Shown: positions 35,437 through 47,681 of the stretch, piece by piece
Layout: each line of letters starts with the position of its first letter
How positions within the stretch are numbered: the stretch's first letter is position 1
From: Corylus avellana
Lineage: Eukaryota > Streptophyta > Magnoliopsida > Fagales > Betulaceae
Reading direction: 5' to 3'
Length of the DNA stretch: 64,000 nt
Assembly (NCBI RefSeq): GCF_901000735.1
Contig: NC_081545.1
Location: 29,665,513-29,729,512, forward strand
Translations under genes and position numbers: made by a program
The notes under the pieces: model-generated
Told to the model about the DNA's origin: nothing
The model's database searches: none
The model's input: only the letters and a program-made list of their open reading frames with translations

Positions 35437-38400
35437 CCACACATACTCAAAAACTTCAAATTTTCTCTATCTTTTGCCCACACACACAAAAATATATACC
35501 ATGACTAATTAGGATGTGGAATTCCTAATTGTGGCTTAAGGACCATATCTATTAGACTAATTTTGATGTGGAATTCTAAAAGCATTAGCCTAATTGCAAA
35601 GTGAACATCTTTTTAAGGAAACATTAGCGAATTGTTAAATCACCACTTATCCTACATTATTTTAACACTCTCCCTAACATGTGAGCTCTCCTAATGTGTG
35701 AGCTCAAACTCTCTTTTAATATGTGAGGCCTAATACGTGAAATGTTTAATTTAAATATGAGTAAATTGATTGAGTCAAGGTTCGAACTTAAAACATTAGG
35801 CTCTATACCATGTTAAATCATTATTTATCTTAAAAGCTTAAGCTGGTAAAAAGAAGTAAATTTAATCACTTAACTATTACTTTAATAGATAATCAGCTAC
35901 TTTAGGAACTCAAAAGGCATTTTTCAATGCTTCTACAGCTTTGCTAAACGAAAGAGGATTGAAGTCAAATAATACCCATCATAATTAGTGAAAAACGCTT
36001 AACCGACTCCAAATACTAGTTTATCACAAGTTATGCGGAATTAATACTATGAAGCAATAAAGAGGCAGACACATGGATTTTAGTGACGAAGAAGAAATAT
36101 TTTAGAAAACGATTTAAAAGTAATACTTCTTCGAGGCAGCCACACCCATGAAATTATTATCAAAAGATTATCCAGATATTACAGACACTAGGAACTCTTA
36201 CAACCCTTTGCAGGACATTGGCTCTGTAAGATCGACAAGCTTACAACTCGTCTCCTTACTCACAATCTTCTTCAATGTGATTCTCCTTTACCGAATCCTG
36301 CCGATAAACTTCTCAACCGTAAATTCTATCAAATGAATAAATCAAACTCTAAAAAGAGATCCAAATTAACGTTCACCACATATGATCTCTCTTAGCACAA
36401 CCTCTCACGAACTCTAGGATAGAAATTCGTACCTCTCTCTCTCTCTCTCTTTATAGAGATGTATTTATACTAGAAGCCCAACAATCCCTAGACCTAGGAC
36501 ACCGTTTGAAATCATTTAAAACTGTTACAGGTATGTGGCATCCGGACGGGAACATTTGCCATTCGGACAAGGATCAAATAACACGGCCAAAGGGGCAAAT
36601 CTCGGGAACACATCGCAAACTTTCGTTCTTGGCGCGGCGCGTCCAAACAAGTTGCAGACAAAATTGCAGATGAGGCTCTCTGGAATTCTTGTTTATTGTT
36701 TTCGTCTAAATGGGGTGTAGACAAGATTGCATACGAAGCTTTCGGAAAAAATAGAATTCTTTGAGCGTCCGAACGGCATTTGCATGGATAAAAAGTCTTG
36801 ACACTTTTAGTTACAATTTTGCTTACTGAATTACGCCAACAAGAACTTACAATTAGCATAGAGCAATAAACATGGTCAAATTCTATGGGCTGGTTTGGGT
36901 TGTTAATGTTTCTTAAGACCTTTTTTTTTTTTTTTTTAAATGAAAATACATGGTAAGTGAAAGTTTCTCAACTTCCCAGATGAACATCGATCATCACCCA
37001 ATGTTGATTTTCCTCCTCCTTCCTCTTCTCTTTCATCTTCTTCATCTTCATCCTCATCGCAGGTGGATAGAAGTACGTGTGCTGAGAATGAGAAAGAAGT
37101 AATTGAGTTTGAGTATTTGGCCGACAAGTTATTGGAGTAACTTCTTGACTTCGAAAACAAAACATGGAAGAACTGCGAGACCTTCAAATCCAAATTTGGT
37201 TAGTGAAGGTGGGTTGTGGGGCCTCTGAATTCTTCCAATCTTCACATCTTTCAAGAACATGTGGATCATATTAGCTGCTTTTAAGGCCAGTTTGCTAAAC
37301 ATTTTTGTTTCAGTACTATTCATTTTATTTTTTCATTTTTTTAATATTTTTTTATTTTTTTACATCACATCAATAACTTTTTATTATTATGCAAATAAAA
37401 AAATTACTAGAAAATAAATTTTTTTTCATACCAAACATTCTTACTTTTTCAATTTTTTTTTTTAAAAAAATATTATTATTATTATTTTTTTTAACATTAA
37501 TCAATTTTTACTACGGTACTTGACCAAAACCCCAAGTCATAGACTCTGGTTTTCCTCTTTTTATTTGTTTATTTATTTTCATTTATTTATTTATTTATTT
37601 TTTTGAGTTTTGTCTTTAGATATGAGTTTTGTCTTTAGTAAAGGTGTCTCGAATCTTGTACCAATCGAAAAGTGGCTAGTAAAGTCGGGTTGTGGGGCCT
37701 CTGGCAAAGGTATTGAAATCTTCACCAAACTTGGTTAAAAAATGGAGCTGTGGGGCCTCTCAATTCTTCCATCTTCAAATCCTACCCGTTCATGTGGCCT
37801 GTGGGTTACATCAGCTGCCTTTCTTGTCACAGTCTTTTGTTTTCTTCTTCACTGTGGAGTTTTTTGTCTTTATAAACGTATTGGCTTTGACTTGTTCAGA
37901 CGATTATAAAAAACTTATAACTTGTGTTAAGAAAGGGTGCCTGTCATATTTATGTTTCTCATTTACTTTTGAGTACGGTTTATTTATTTATTCTTTTGGA
38001 GCTAGTACTATAAATAAATGTGAAGATTGTATTGTGTGTTTTTAATAGCGTTTTGTGATTTAATTTGTTTGTTAATGTATTTGTCTTTAAATTTTTTTTT
38101 AATATAAATCATGATTGATGTCATTTAAATTCAGGGTAATCTTGCCTCTCTCTTTCTTTCTTCTTTGCATTTTCTTCGACATTTCTCTCCTTTCTATGGA
38201 GTGATGAACGACCCATGTTAGCGATCTTCAAAAGTACTTGTGCAATAGACATCTTAATTTTTGTTGTGTGTTTGGTCAGGATTGCAGAGGGAAAGCGTTG
38301 TTTTGTTTTGTGTTCTTATTTTGCTGTAATCAAATTGGAGATTGTTTAAGATTAGGCATTTGGGTATGGGCTACATGGGTTTTGGACAAAATTATATATA

Positions 38401-39333
38401 TGTGGTCTGGATTTGAAATTTATCAAATAATTGACTATCTTTCATCTGGGTAACTTTGTTGCACAACTCCTTCACTTCATTGGAATTGTCTTCTTGTTTT
38501 GGTCGGGTATGGCAGGTTTTATTGTGAAATTCTTTTACTAATATTCGGTTTTGTTTTCTTTTGAGCCGTACAGGAGATTTTTCTCTTCTAAATTTCTAAT
38601 TCAATTATATTAAATCATTTAAGAGAAAATCTTAGGGAGAGAAACAGAGAAATGTCAAAGAAAACAAAGAGAAGAAAGAAAGAGAAAGAAAGAGAAAGAA
38701 AGAGAGGGAAGTGCAAAAATTGAGAGAAAAGAGAGAGAGTAACTAGAGATTAAATCTTGGCCCTTCATGTTCTAACAACATACATGCTGATTACTGTAGT
38801 TTTTACTACAACATGTAAGCCGAATTCTTTACCGTGGACATGATTGAAAGAAAATTAAGTGAATCTTAGGCATGCGGTAAATTCCAATAAATTGATCTAA
38901 CCATTTACTTTTGCATATCTCCAACTGAAAAAAGAAAAAAAAGAAAAGAAAAGAAAAAAAGAAATGGATGTTTTTGTCTTTGTTTATAGCAATTTATGGA
39001 ATTTATTGTACCTTTTTAACGGGACCGGATCCCCTCAAATTCTTAGAAAATTTGAATTTCTCAAATTTTTAAATATGGCCATCCATTATATCTAAGAATT
39101 AAATTTAAAAATTATGTTTTTCTAATTTACATGAGGGGGTACTTCCTAAAGGAAAGTTAATTAATTAAATTATGCCTTCTGTTTAGTTGTATAACTTGTA
39201 TAAAATAAGGATAAACTACATCTAGTTCCTCAAATATATATATATTTGTCATTTTTGAACATGGATGGGAATATTAAAACCCAATGGTAGATGGGGGGAA
39301 ACATCGTAAAAATTTAAAATATGATGATAGTTA
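35437..39333. other. Repeat-rich intergenic DNA, no confirmed gene
   Basis: An open frame on the plus strand at about 36957-37140 reads NFPDEHRSSPNVDFPPP, a Ser run, and EFEYLADKLLE; it lacks an ATG in frame nearby and could be a stray exon. Three degenerate copies of GGTTGTGGGGCCTCT lie at 37206, 37688 and 37745. A GA-rich tract lies at 38640-38740. Confidence 0.45.
38297..38312. other. Possible hAT excision footprint
   Basis: The sequence GTTGTTTTGTTTTGTG stands where copy B has a 311 bp MITE between two GTTGTTTT repeats. It is 5 bp longer than the clean empty site predicted from copy B. Confidence 0.5.
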
Positions 39334-39743
39334 GAGCACTCCTTGCAGCCTCACTAAAACTATTTTTTGGTTATTTTAATTTGGTGAGGCAATTTAACAA
39401 AAAATGATTTAAATCTTCACTTTTCAAATTCACCATTTTAACTAAAATAAAATGGCGAGTGAACAGTACTCACTAAAGATAGTGAGTACTATTCACTCAC
39501 CAAATGAATAAAAATAATATAAATTTTCTCTCTCATTCCCTATTCTTTGAATTTTTTTTTTTTTTTTAAAAAAAATAAAGAAGTATTTGAAAAAGAATAT
39601 TTAAATAGAATAGTGAAAGTTAATAGTTAAAATAATGAGGCGACATGGGGTGTTTTAAAAAAGTGGGTAATTAAAATAGAAAAAAAAAATGTACTTTTAA
39701 TTATTTTGGTGAGTAAAATTTTATGAGACGGTTAAAAATGCTC
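39334..39743. mobile_element. Harbinger-like MITE, 410 bp (copy A)
   Basis: Ends GAGCACTCC and its diverged inverse AAAATGCTC are flanked by TTA on both sides (39331-39333 and 39744-39746). An internal palindrome GAGTGAACAGTACTCACT and its inverse lies at about 39455-39498. Same insertion in copy B. Confidence 0.65.
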
Positions 39744-40264
39744 TTAGAAGATAATAAATATAGTTATAAGTTACCCCGTCAGATAGAGTAAACCCAACAT
39801 GCATGCCAACATGTCCTTAATTAAGTAAAAAAAGAAAGGGAAAAGGTGCAACCCACCAATGGCGAATCCAAGAAATTTCCAGACACAGGTGAGTTACATT
39901 TTTACCACAGGATAATTTATTTATACTCAAGGAGGAAATTAAAGCTTAAATTTTAAGGAGTTTGTTCAAGAAATTGCTAATTATTCCAATTATTTTAAGC
40001 CGGTTTGAACACTGTATACTATGAAGATTCATTCAGACAAAATGGCACACCTATCAATATTTTTATGTATAACTTGGACCAGGATATTACCGTAGGCATG
40101 AATCACGTGTAGCCATGCATGCATGGTTGAGGAAAACAGATCAGGAGATGAGATCATTGAAAGAATCACAAATCCAAGATACATATCAAGGAAGTCAATG
40201 TGAATCATCTTCAAACAGTACTTCGATATTATGGAGAATATATAATCAAAGAAAATTTGAATTG

Positions 40265-40320
<56 letters not shown>

Positions 40321-41134
40321 TTCCATATTCATAATAATTCCGTGGCATTCAATTTCAGTTGTCTTCATGTTTTCATCATCTTATATATGATTTCTTACAT
40401 GTTTTGAATGAATAAACAATCCTAATTAAGACTGAAATACAAAACACCCAAAAATCGAAACAAAACAAAACAAAATTACAACACAATTTCAACCTCGTTT
40501 TCCCCTAAAACTGATCACCCCATTAAGAACAAAGAGCCCTATTCAAATTATAATCTTTAAACCCATTCTTGGAAGCGATTCTAGCCTTGAAGCCTTCACA
40601 TCGATCCCCATGATATGATCTTCAATATACATACATGATACATACATACATATATATATTTTCTTCTGAACTAACTTGCCCTCCAAAAATTCTGTGATTC
40701 CTTTTTTCTCTTAGATTTTTCACTGGATCCCCAGCCTAGAATTAATACTTTAATTCCCAATCATTTTCAAATAAACCTATCTCACATACACTTCGTCGAT
40801 CTTTACTTCCCAACTGTTCCTTATTAATGGGTTGGCCGGTTTATTAAAAAGCAAAATTATAAATAAATATTCACTTTCACCTCATACGATTTTGGTATTC
40901 CTTATGATCACTTGCAAAAGACTCTAATATCGCCATGCGTGAAAGCAATATTTACAAAGTGATGGCAAAAACTCATATCATAATAAGGATTTAACTCAAA
41001 AAGAAATTCTCAAAATATCAGGAACAACAACAAACTACAAACAAACCAATATATATATATACTTTTTTTTTTCTTCTTTTTTATGAATAATAATAATATA
41101 TAGTCACTAGCTAGGTAAAAACCACAAGACTAGG
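39744..41134. other. Downstream region of the unknown gene, no gene seen
   Basis: Holds a compound (TA)n(TG)n microsatellite at about 40268-40320. The rest is AT-rich intergenic DNA and the probable 3' UTR. Confidence 0.5.
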
Positions 41135-41575
41135 TTAATTAGAGGAGAACCCAGAAAGGATTCTCTTAGCAATCTCTATTGCATGAGACAAGGCAACCCC
41201 AGAAGATATGAGCACACTCAATATAACAAGTGCGATCAACCCAAAAGCCAAACTTGGCCTAGTGCTCATCAAAAAATTTTGCAACAACCCTAATGCTTCA
41301 CAAACATCCTCGTTGTAACGAAAAAAGTATTGTTTCTCCCACCCCATCCAATTCGAAGGTAAGTCATGATTCATCTCAACGATCTTCATCTCCCTAATCC
41401 GGCACCGGAGCACAATCATGTTCTCATCCACCAGCCTGCCCCAGTAATCTCGTCCGTCTGCACCTCCTCTTGCTGCCACCGTTAAGTTAACGCTCCTGCG
41501 CTGCCTTTGCCGTGGCGATGTCAAAGAAAATAGGCGGCAGGGATGCGTAGGGAGTGATCGGTTGGTTGCTTCCAT
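41135..41575 (-). CDS. Small plant membrane protein of unknown function (copy A)
   Basis: Single-exon frame of 146 residues, start MEATNRSLPT. The frame stays open upstream to a TTG, but this is the first ATG. Residues 1-38 are rich in Ser, Arg and Pro and almost free of acidic residues, like an organelle transit peptide. A conserved core follows: DYWGRLVDENMIVL (43-56), REMKIVEM, NWMGWEKQY and NEDVCEALGLLQ. One clear membrane segment spans about 107-130 (PSLAFGLIALVILSVLISSG), with a short basic tail. It resembles uncharacterised plant proteins with the VDENM core; I know no function. A TATA box lies about 95 bp upstream. A diverged paralogue is at 63688-64000. Confidence 0.8.
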   Translation of the reverse strand: MEATNRSLPTHPCRLFSLTSPRQRQRRSVNLTVAARGGADGRDYWGRLVDENMIVLRCRIREMKIVEMNHDLPSNWMGWEKQYFFRYNEDVCEALGLLQNFLMSTRPSLAFGLIALVILSVLISSGVALSHAIEIAKRILSGFSSN

Positions 41576-41666
41576 TGATGAAGATACAATAATACTAAGC
41601 GATCGAGGATACAGAGGGATCAAGCAAAGCTTAGAAGTGAACAAAATTATATGAAGAGGGGGGTAG

Positions 41667-41673
41667 TTTTATA
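41667..41673 (-). promoter_or_regulatory. TATA box of the unknown gene (copy A)
   Basis: TATAAAA on the minus strand, about 95 bp upstream of the ATG at 41575. The same motif is at 54306-54312 in copy B. Confidence 0.6.
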
Positions 41674-41699
41674 GGGAAAAAAGAAGAGTGACGCGCTTT

Positions 41700-43292
41700 A
41701 CGACGCGTACTACTGTTTAACAATTTGAGACGCCAGTCAAGATTTTCTACTAGTTTTATTTATTCATTTATATTTTTGTGCCTTTCTTACTAGCTTTTGT
41801 TTTTTTTTGCTGTGAGCTCACTTTATGTAAAAGGAGTAGGGCTGCAATTTTAACACGGTTTGTAAATTTTATACGAACTTATTATGAAATTCACCGATCG
41901 ATTAGAATTGAGGGATTGATTCGTTTAATTTAATGAGTTGGATTAAAGTTGATCTATATAGTCTTAGAACTTGTTTGAGTGTGTGTTTGATGGGCCTAAA
42001 AATGTATTTAAAAAAAAAGTACCCGTTTGGTACAAAAATTTAAAAAAAAATGTTTTTAAAGGTCCAAAAAACTTAAAAAATGGCCAAACAATTTTTTTTT
42101 TTTTACTGAAAAGCTCTATTTTTCAAATACAATTCAAAACAGGATCTTAGTGTTTGTTTGGGTTTATAATTTTAAAAGCGCAATCATAAACAATCAATTT
42201 TCAAGGATTTTATTTAAAATCACAAACAAAATCGCAATCACAAATGCAACGTCCTTATACTTTGTAACAAGTTTGTTGCTGATTCAGTGTTTAGGAATAT
42301 TTTTTTTGTAATAATTGATGAAATATTTACGAGAGAATGGAAGGTTTGGAAGAGAATCTGGTTAAATGTATATTTAATGAATTGGGTTATAAGGTTAACA
42401 TTTATAGTCTTATATTCAGGTATTGACTTAATCTGAACTAACACGAGACATTAAGACTATCAATTTTTAACACGACCCATAAACCTAATATGAATTAGCG
42501 AATTAGGGTTAATATGTCTAATCTATTTAATTAAATAAATCATATTAGCATTAACCTACATAATCTTATATTCCTACATCGACGACATGACCGAAATCTA
42601 ACTCTCAAATATTAACCCTTAATAGAGATGATGAATGCAATAATCACATAGATTTCATAATATTGGCCGAATGAAGTGCATATAAACTGTTTACTCGATC
42701 AATTATTTTAGAAGTTTTGTCGAAGATGGAGTAGAATCCACACTTGAAAGTTCAAACAAATCAAAGTGGGCCATTAGCACTTGAAATGGAAATTCCTTTT
42801 GTTTTTCTTTTTTTTTTCAGGAATAAAGGTATTTATTTACTTTACTATTCGCCGCAGTTTTACTTTTTCTCTAGGAAACCAGGGCCGCCTGCCAATATCA
42901 ATCTCGGACGCCTGACGTGACGAAGCTGACACATGCCACCGACCTACGTGGCGCCAGGAAGTTGGTTGCTTGGGCGCCTTTTCCTTTTCTCATTTATCTA
43001 TTTTCTTTTTAGTTTTTACTTTCAGCCTCAGGGGTACTTGAATCGAAAATTGTCTGAGGGCTATTCTTTTTTTTGAAAAAAACAATATCGTTAGTTCTTC
43101 TGGAATTTGGGGGCGCACGTGTCGGTCTACAAAGCAAGTAGAATTCCTCTCAAACCATGAAAATTTCATTACTACACAAGGACTTACATATTTCCCATCA
43201 TTTTTCCACTACGTGTCATCTCTCTACTCTTCCTCAAGTTCTTTTATTTTCTCACTTTCTATTTTTTTTTTTTTTGCTATTCAATACCCAAA
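41700..43292. other. Upstream region with decayed transposon sequence
   Basis: 41845-42490 has hAT-like motifs (GGGCTGCAATTTTAACACG at one end, TTTTTAACACGACCCATAAA near the other). No gene was recognised. Confidence 0.45.
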
Positions 43293-43680
43293 AAGGGGAA
43301 GCGGAAATTACAAAAACACGAAAGACAAAGGGGACAATGCCATCCTAAGAACAATTGAGAGTGAGTTTGATAAATGACATGGCCCATAAAAGGAATTGAT
43401 ACTGTCAAAAAATACGATTTCGTACCAGTCGAATACGATATCAACACGAATCCCTGTTAAAAAAACAACACGATCATCAATAGTTAGTTGAGGGTAATAA
43501 AACCACCATTAGTAGTCGGTTCTGGGGGCATAGCATAACCCAAAAAAAGAGAAAAAAGCCAGCACAAGATAATCTCCAGTACAATAATAAACCAAAAACA
43601 ACTAGGGAATTAAATAGCGAGCCACCAAAAACACAAGGAATAAAAAAATACAGGAAAAATAAAGACAAAAACAAAGAAAC
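43293..43680. other. Copy A-specific segment, 388 bp
   Basis: This block is replaced by an unrelated 1122 bp segment (55933-57054) in copy B. It has no recognised gene. It shares only a short AAATACAGGAAAAATA stretch with copy B. Confidence 0.75.
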
Positions 43681-44178
43681 CCACACAACAGTACCACCAT
43701 CGGAGAAGTGGCGGAGGAAGGCTGCATAAGGATTCTGGCCACAGTGCATGGATCCGGTCAACAAAATAATGGTAATTAAGAATCATATCTTTTTGACTAT
43801 TAGGAGTAATATTGTATCCTCATGGGCATGGGAATTCCACAATATACACCATTAACTAATTATTATCTCCAAATTAATCAAATATACCATTTGGGTAATT
43901 GACTTGTAATTGTTGCATCAGAATGAACGAGTCAATGGTTTGATGAATAAGACAAAAATTTGCAGACAAGATGAAATTTGTTGCTGAAACCATGAAAAGC
44001 TTTTAGGCATGCCAATTTGTTTCCTTCGTTCATTTATTACTGCGGCCAAATGCAATGCAAGGTAATTGTAGCTTTGACGTGACAACATTTACCCCCTTTT
44101 ACTGCCCTTTCGGTTTCTTTTTTAATTAATTTTTAATGTCATTCGTGCCGACAAAATCACTTCTCTATACATTTTGCG

Positions 44179-44278
44179 NNNNNNNNNNNNNNNNNNNNNN
44201 NNNNNNNNNNNNNNNNNNNNNNNNNNNNNNNNNNNNNNNNNNNNNNNNNNNNNNNNNNNNNNNNNNNNNNNNNNNNNN
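44179..44278. other. Assembly gap of exactly 100 N
   Basis: Sequence left of the gap matches up to 57552, and sequence right of it matches from 32031. Both flanks therefore belong to one overlapping interval. Confidence 0.95.
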
Positions 44279-46297
44279 GGGATTTTTTGTCTTCAGGGCG
44301 AGGAGGAGTAGATCTGTGTGAGGTTATCTCTCACAGCTGAATTTTTAGTTTTTTTAGTTTTTTTGTTGTTTTGATTTTTTTTTTTTTTTTGAATTTGAAT
44401 TTGGGCTAATTATGTCTTAAATCTGGTATGCAGATTGTTCCTTAACTATAACTGTACATGAGTTAGCGAAACCTTGAAGTCATATATATGTACTTGATTA
44501 TAATATTTGTATGATTGTATTTATGACTTTGTAACTTCATAAATTTTTTTAGCAATGATTTTTCAAAACTTTATATTCTATTTTTTAAGAATTTTATGCT
44601 CTTAATATTTCATTAATGAAATTTAGATATTTATGTTGTTAAAAAATAAAAAAATAAAACAAAACAAAAAACAATATGGACCAACCAAAACGGTTGACAT
44701 ATTTGTCTGCTGTACTTGGTCAGAAATATGTAGTATTGATTTGGCTTAGATCTCAATAATTAGCTGCCAAATTGACTGGCAACCGAATGATCAACCCTAG
44801 GGCCCACCAAGTTATACATTTGTGATTTGTGCACCTAATCTTCTAAACCTAACTGTCCTCGTTGGACCCGCCCCGCGTGTCGAATGTCTTTTGACTCTTT
44901 TGTTGGTAGAAAATAATGAAGGGCGGTGCTCATGATGAATCTTATTAGGATTAATCACCATCGTCCGTTCAGATTAATCAAGTAGTGGTAACTCATTTAT
45001 AACGTTACACCACTTAATAATTTCTCATTAGATCAATATTTTACTCAAATTACCATTAAATATACTCACATTCAAATGCCAATCATCTGTTCTAAATATC
45101 AAGATAATCAAATATTACAACTGTCTCATCAAGTCAATATACAGAGCCTATTTTTTATGAAAAGATTCTCTCCATTTCAAATATTACAACAAATTATATC
45201 GAGAGCTCACACCAACACATTTTTGTCTTCACATGTTTCGCACGTTCTTCTCAGGCACTGGTGCACGTGCATGCACACAACGAAATATATTCCATGACTA
45301 ATTAGGATGTGGAATTCTAAAAGCATTAGCCTAATTGCAAAATGAACATTTTTTTGAGGAAATATTAGCGAATTGTTAAATCATCACTTATTCAGTTATC
45401 TTAAAAGTTTAAACTGATAAGAATAAGTAAATTTAATCACTTAACTATTATTTTAACACTTCCCTTAACGTGTGAGCTCAAACTCCCTTTAATCATGCCT
45501 AAGCTGACCGACAACAAAGTCATTCAAAATTGAGATGCGAAGCTTTCTTGGTTTCCCTCTTTTACACTGCGCTCTCAAAATCAAAGGTAAAGAGTCAATG
45601 TGCGGGTGCGGCGCCATGTTTCGCACAAATTAAGGACGAATACCCCTCTTTTAGAAGAGGAAAAAAGGGCAGCTATAAAACCCAACATCCAAATCTTGGA
45701 TGGAAGAAAAATCCAAGTCGTGTAAGAGTAAAGCAAAGCAATCCGATGAGTGTTCCGTCAGCAATGAGAAATCAACACCAATTTTTTGACAAGGCTTTTT
45801 TATGCCTATTGTGGTCTAGACTCTAGACTGTTATTATTTGAGAGTTGACATAAACTAATTAGCTGACTAATTGTGGCTCAAGCACTATAAAAACAAAAAC
45901 AAACAAACAAAAAAAAGAAGAAGGTCCAATTAGTGACGTATATAAAAACATCACTAACTTGTGACATTTTATTGTTCAAACGATGTTATTCATAAAATAG
46001 TGATGTTTGAATCGTATACTATTCACACATCACTATTGGGCGACTTTTGAACAGTGTTACGATTCACTCGTCATTATTAGGGGATGTTTGAACAATATTA
46101 CTATTCATGTATTACTATTAGGCAACATTTGAACAATGTTATTATTCGCGCATTACTATTAGGCGACATTTGAACAGTAATAATATTACTATTCACACGT
46201 CAAAAGGTGTCGTTTGAATATTGTGTTACTATTCAAATGATTCTAAGTAATTTTTGAAAATATTGGCGCTTAAAATTTGCATTTACAACAACCACAC

Positions 46298-47681
46298 CGG
46301 TGGCGGAGCCAGAACTTTTGTTCATAGGAGGCTAAATATAACTAATGGAAAAAAAAAAAAATTATCAATTTTAATTATATATTTCAATAGTAAGTGATTG
46401 AGTTCAATCTAATTAGGGGGTAGCATGAGAAATTTCAAAATTTATTTACGGGATGGGATGTCTTGCAGTTAAAACTCACTGTACATTAATGAATTACCTC
46501 TTTCCATTTGAATCAATAAATTAAATCTATTAATGGCTTCAAGACCATCAAAATATCATCTTATGAGTTAGAGTTTCTAGATGCACAATGATCATCCATT
46601 TTTAATCCAATATGCATGCTGAAATGAATATTTTTTTTTTAAAAAAAGAGTTGTTTCCGGATAACGTCTAAAAAATCAATTTTGCTTAATTTACTTTGAT
46701 GGAGATAGAGATTATCCAAAAAATTTAATTATATAATGCAAAGGCTATTCCTGCAAATATGTTTTAAACACCTTAAAGTTTAAACTCTGTATATCCAACA
46801 ATTAACTAGGGAGTAACTTTAATTAATTATGATGCCACATTTATCCATCTTCGAAAGATTAAAAAAAAAAAAAAAAACTATGAGTGATTCAATTTAATTT
46901 AATTTTTTTTTAATGCCAAATTTTGAATTATGATATGTATGGTAGTGTTTTATTTATTTTTGACATGTCAGCACAAGAGGGAAGATGGAGATTCGAACTA
47001 ATAAACTCCACTTTATTAAACGTGATTCTAGCCGATTGAATTACCTCTTGGAGACTATATGGTAGTGTTGTTGTGGAAGATTTGGCTTTCATTTTTTTAT
47101 TTTTTATTTTGTAAAGTTTGGCTTCCATTTCCTAAATAAAGACTAGCCACAAATAAGTCTTGTGGCTTGTGCATTGTAATTAATTGTGATATCTTGTGAA
47201 TTGTAAGCAATGTCTCGTCACTTAAAAAATATCTTGATGACTTTAAACATCTCAAACACACTCTTACTTCTTCGTTCTTTTTATGTTTTTTTTTTGGGCC
47301 ATTCCATCTTTTCTGTGCTTGAAGTCGAAGAATGAAGTTTCTCTTTATTTGTTCTAGATCGATTTTTTTTCTTCTTCTTTTCTGAGCTAGTTCTTGAAAG
47401 ACTTGAAGGCTGATCTTCCTTCTTTGTTCAATTGTTCATCTAAGTTATAATTTACTAAGGGCTCTAAAGAGTGAAAATTGAAACAGTAGCAACGAATTTA
47501 CTGGTTTAACGTCAATAGCTCCTAGAAGGAGTTCTACTAAGGGTGCCCCCTGAATTAGTGGTAGAGAGTTTTGAGGGTGGGCAAGTTCAGGGCAAACAAA
47601 AAAATTTCACTGGTAAAAGAAGGGTTTTTTTGGGGGGGGAGGGGCATGTGCCCCTTCTCGACCCTGCTGGCTCCGCCAATG
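46298..47681. mobile_element. hAT-like element (copy B)
   Basis: Same insertion as 34051-35436, with a few SNPs and homopolymer differences. It contains the nested SINE. Confidence 0.7.
46950..47057 (-). mobile_element. tRNA-derived SINE (copy B)
   Basis: Same insertion as 34706-34813, with the same TATGGTAGTGTT target-site duplication. Confidence 0.85.

Larger units (their letters stand above)
32031..44178. repeat. 12.1 kb contig overlap, copy A
   Basis: Nearly identical to 44279-57552. It starts inside a retroelement and ends at the N gap. SNPs are rare (only a few over the 4 kb from 39 to 43 kb) with several indels. It carries the unknown gene at 41135-41575. Confidence 0.95.

Noticed and set aside
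36512..36859. 115-codon minus-strand frame
   Set aside because: It is repeat-like, and the copy at 48782 is interrupted by substitutions.
37692..38045. 117-codon plus-strand frame, also at 50026
   Set aside because: It does not start with ATG, contains T-rich low complexity, and breaks early in the other copy.
41576..41644. N-terminal extension of the unknown gene to 41644
   Set aside because: The codon at 41644 is TTG; the first ATG in frame is 41575, and the extension lies where the leader should be, downstream of the TATA box.
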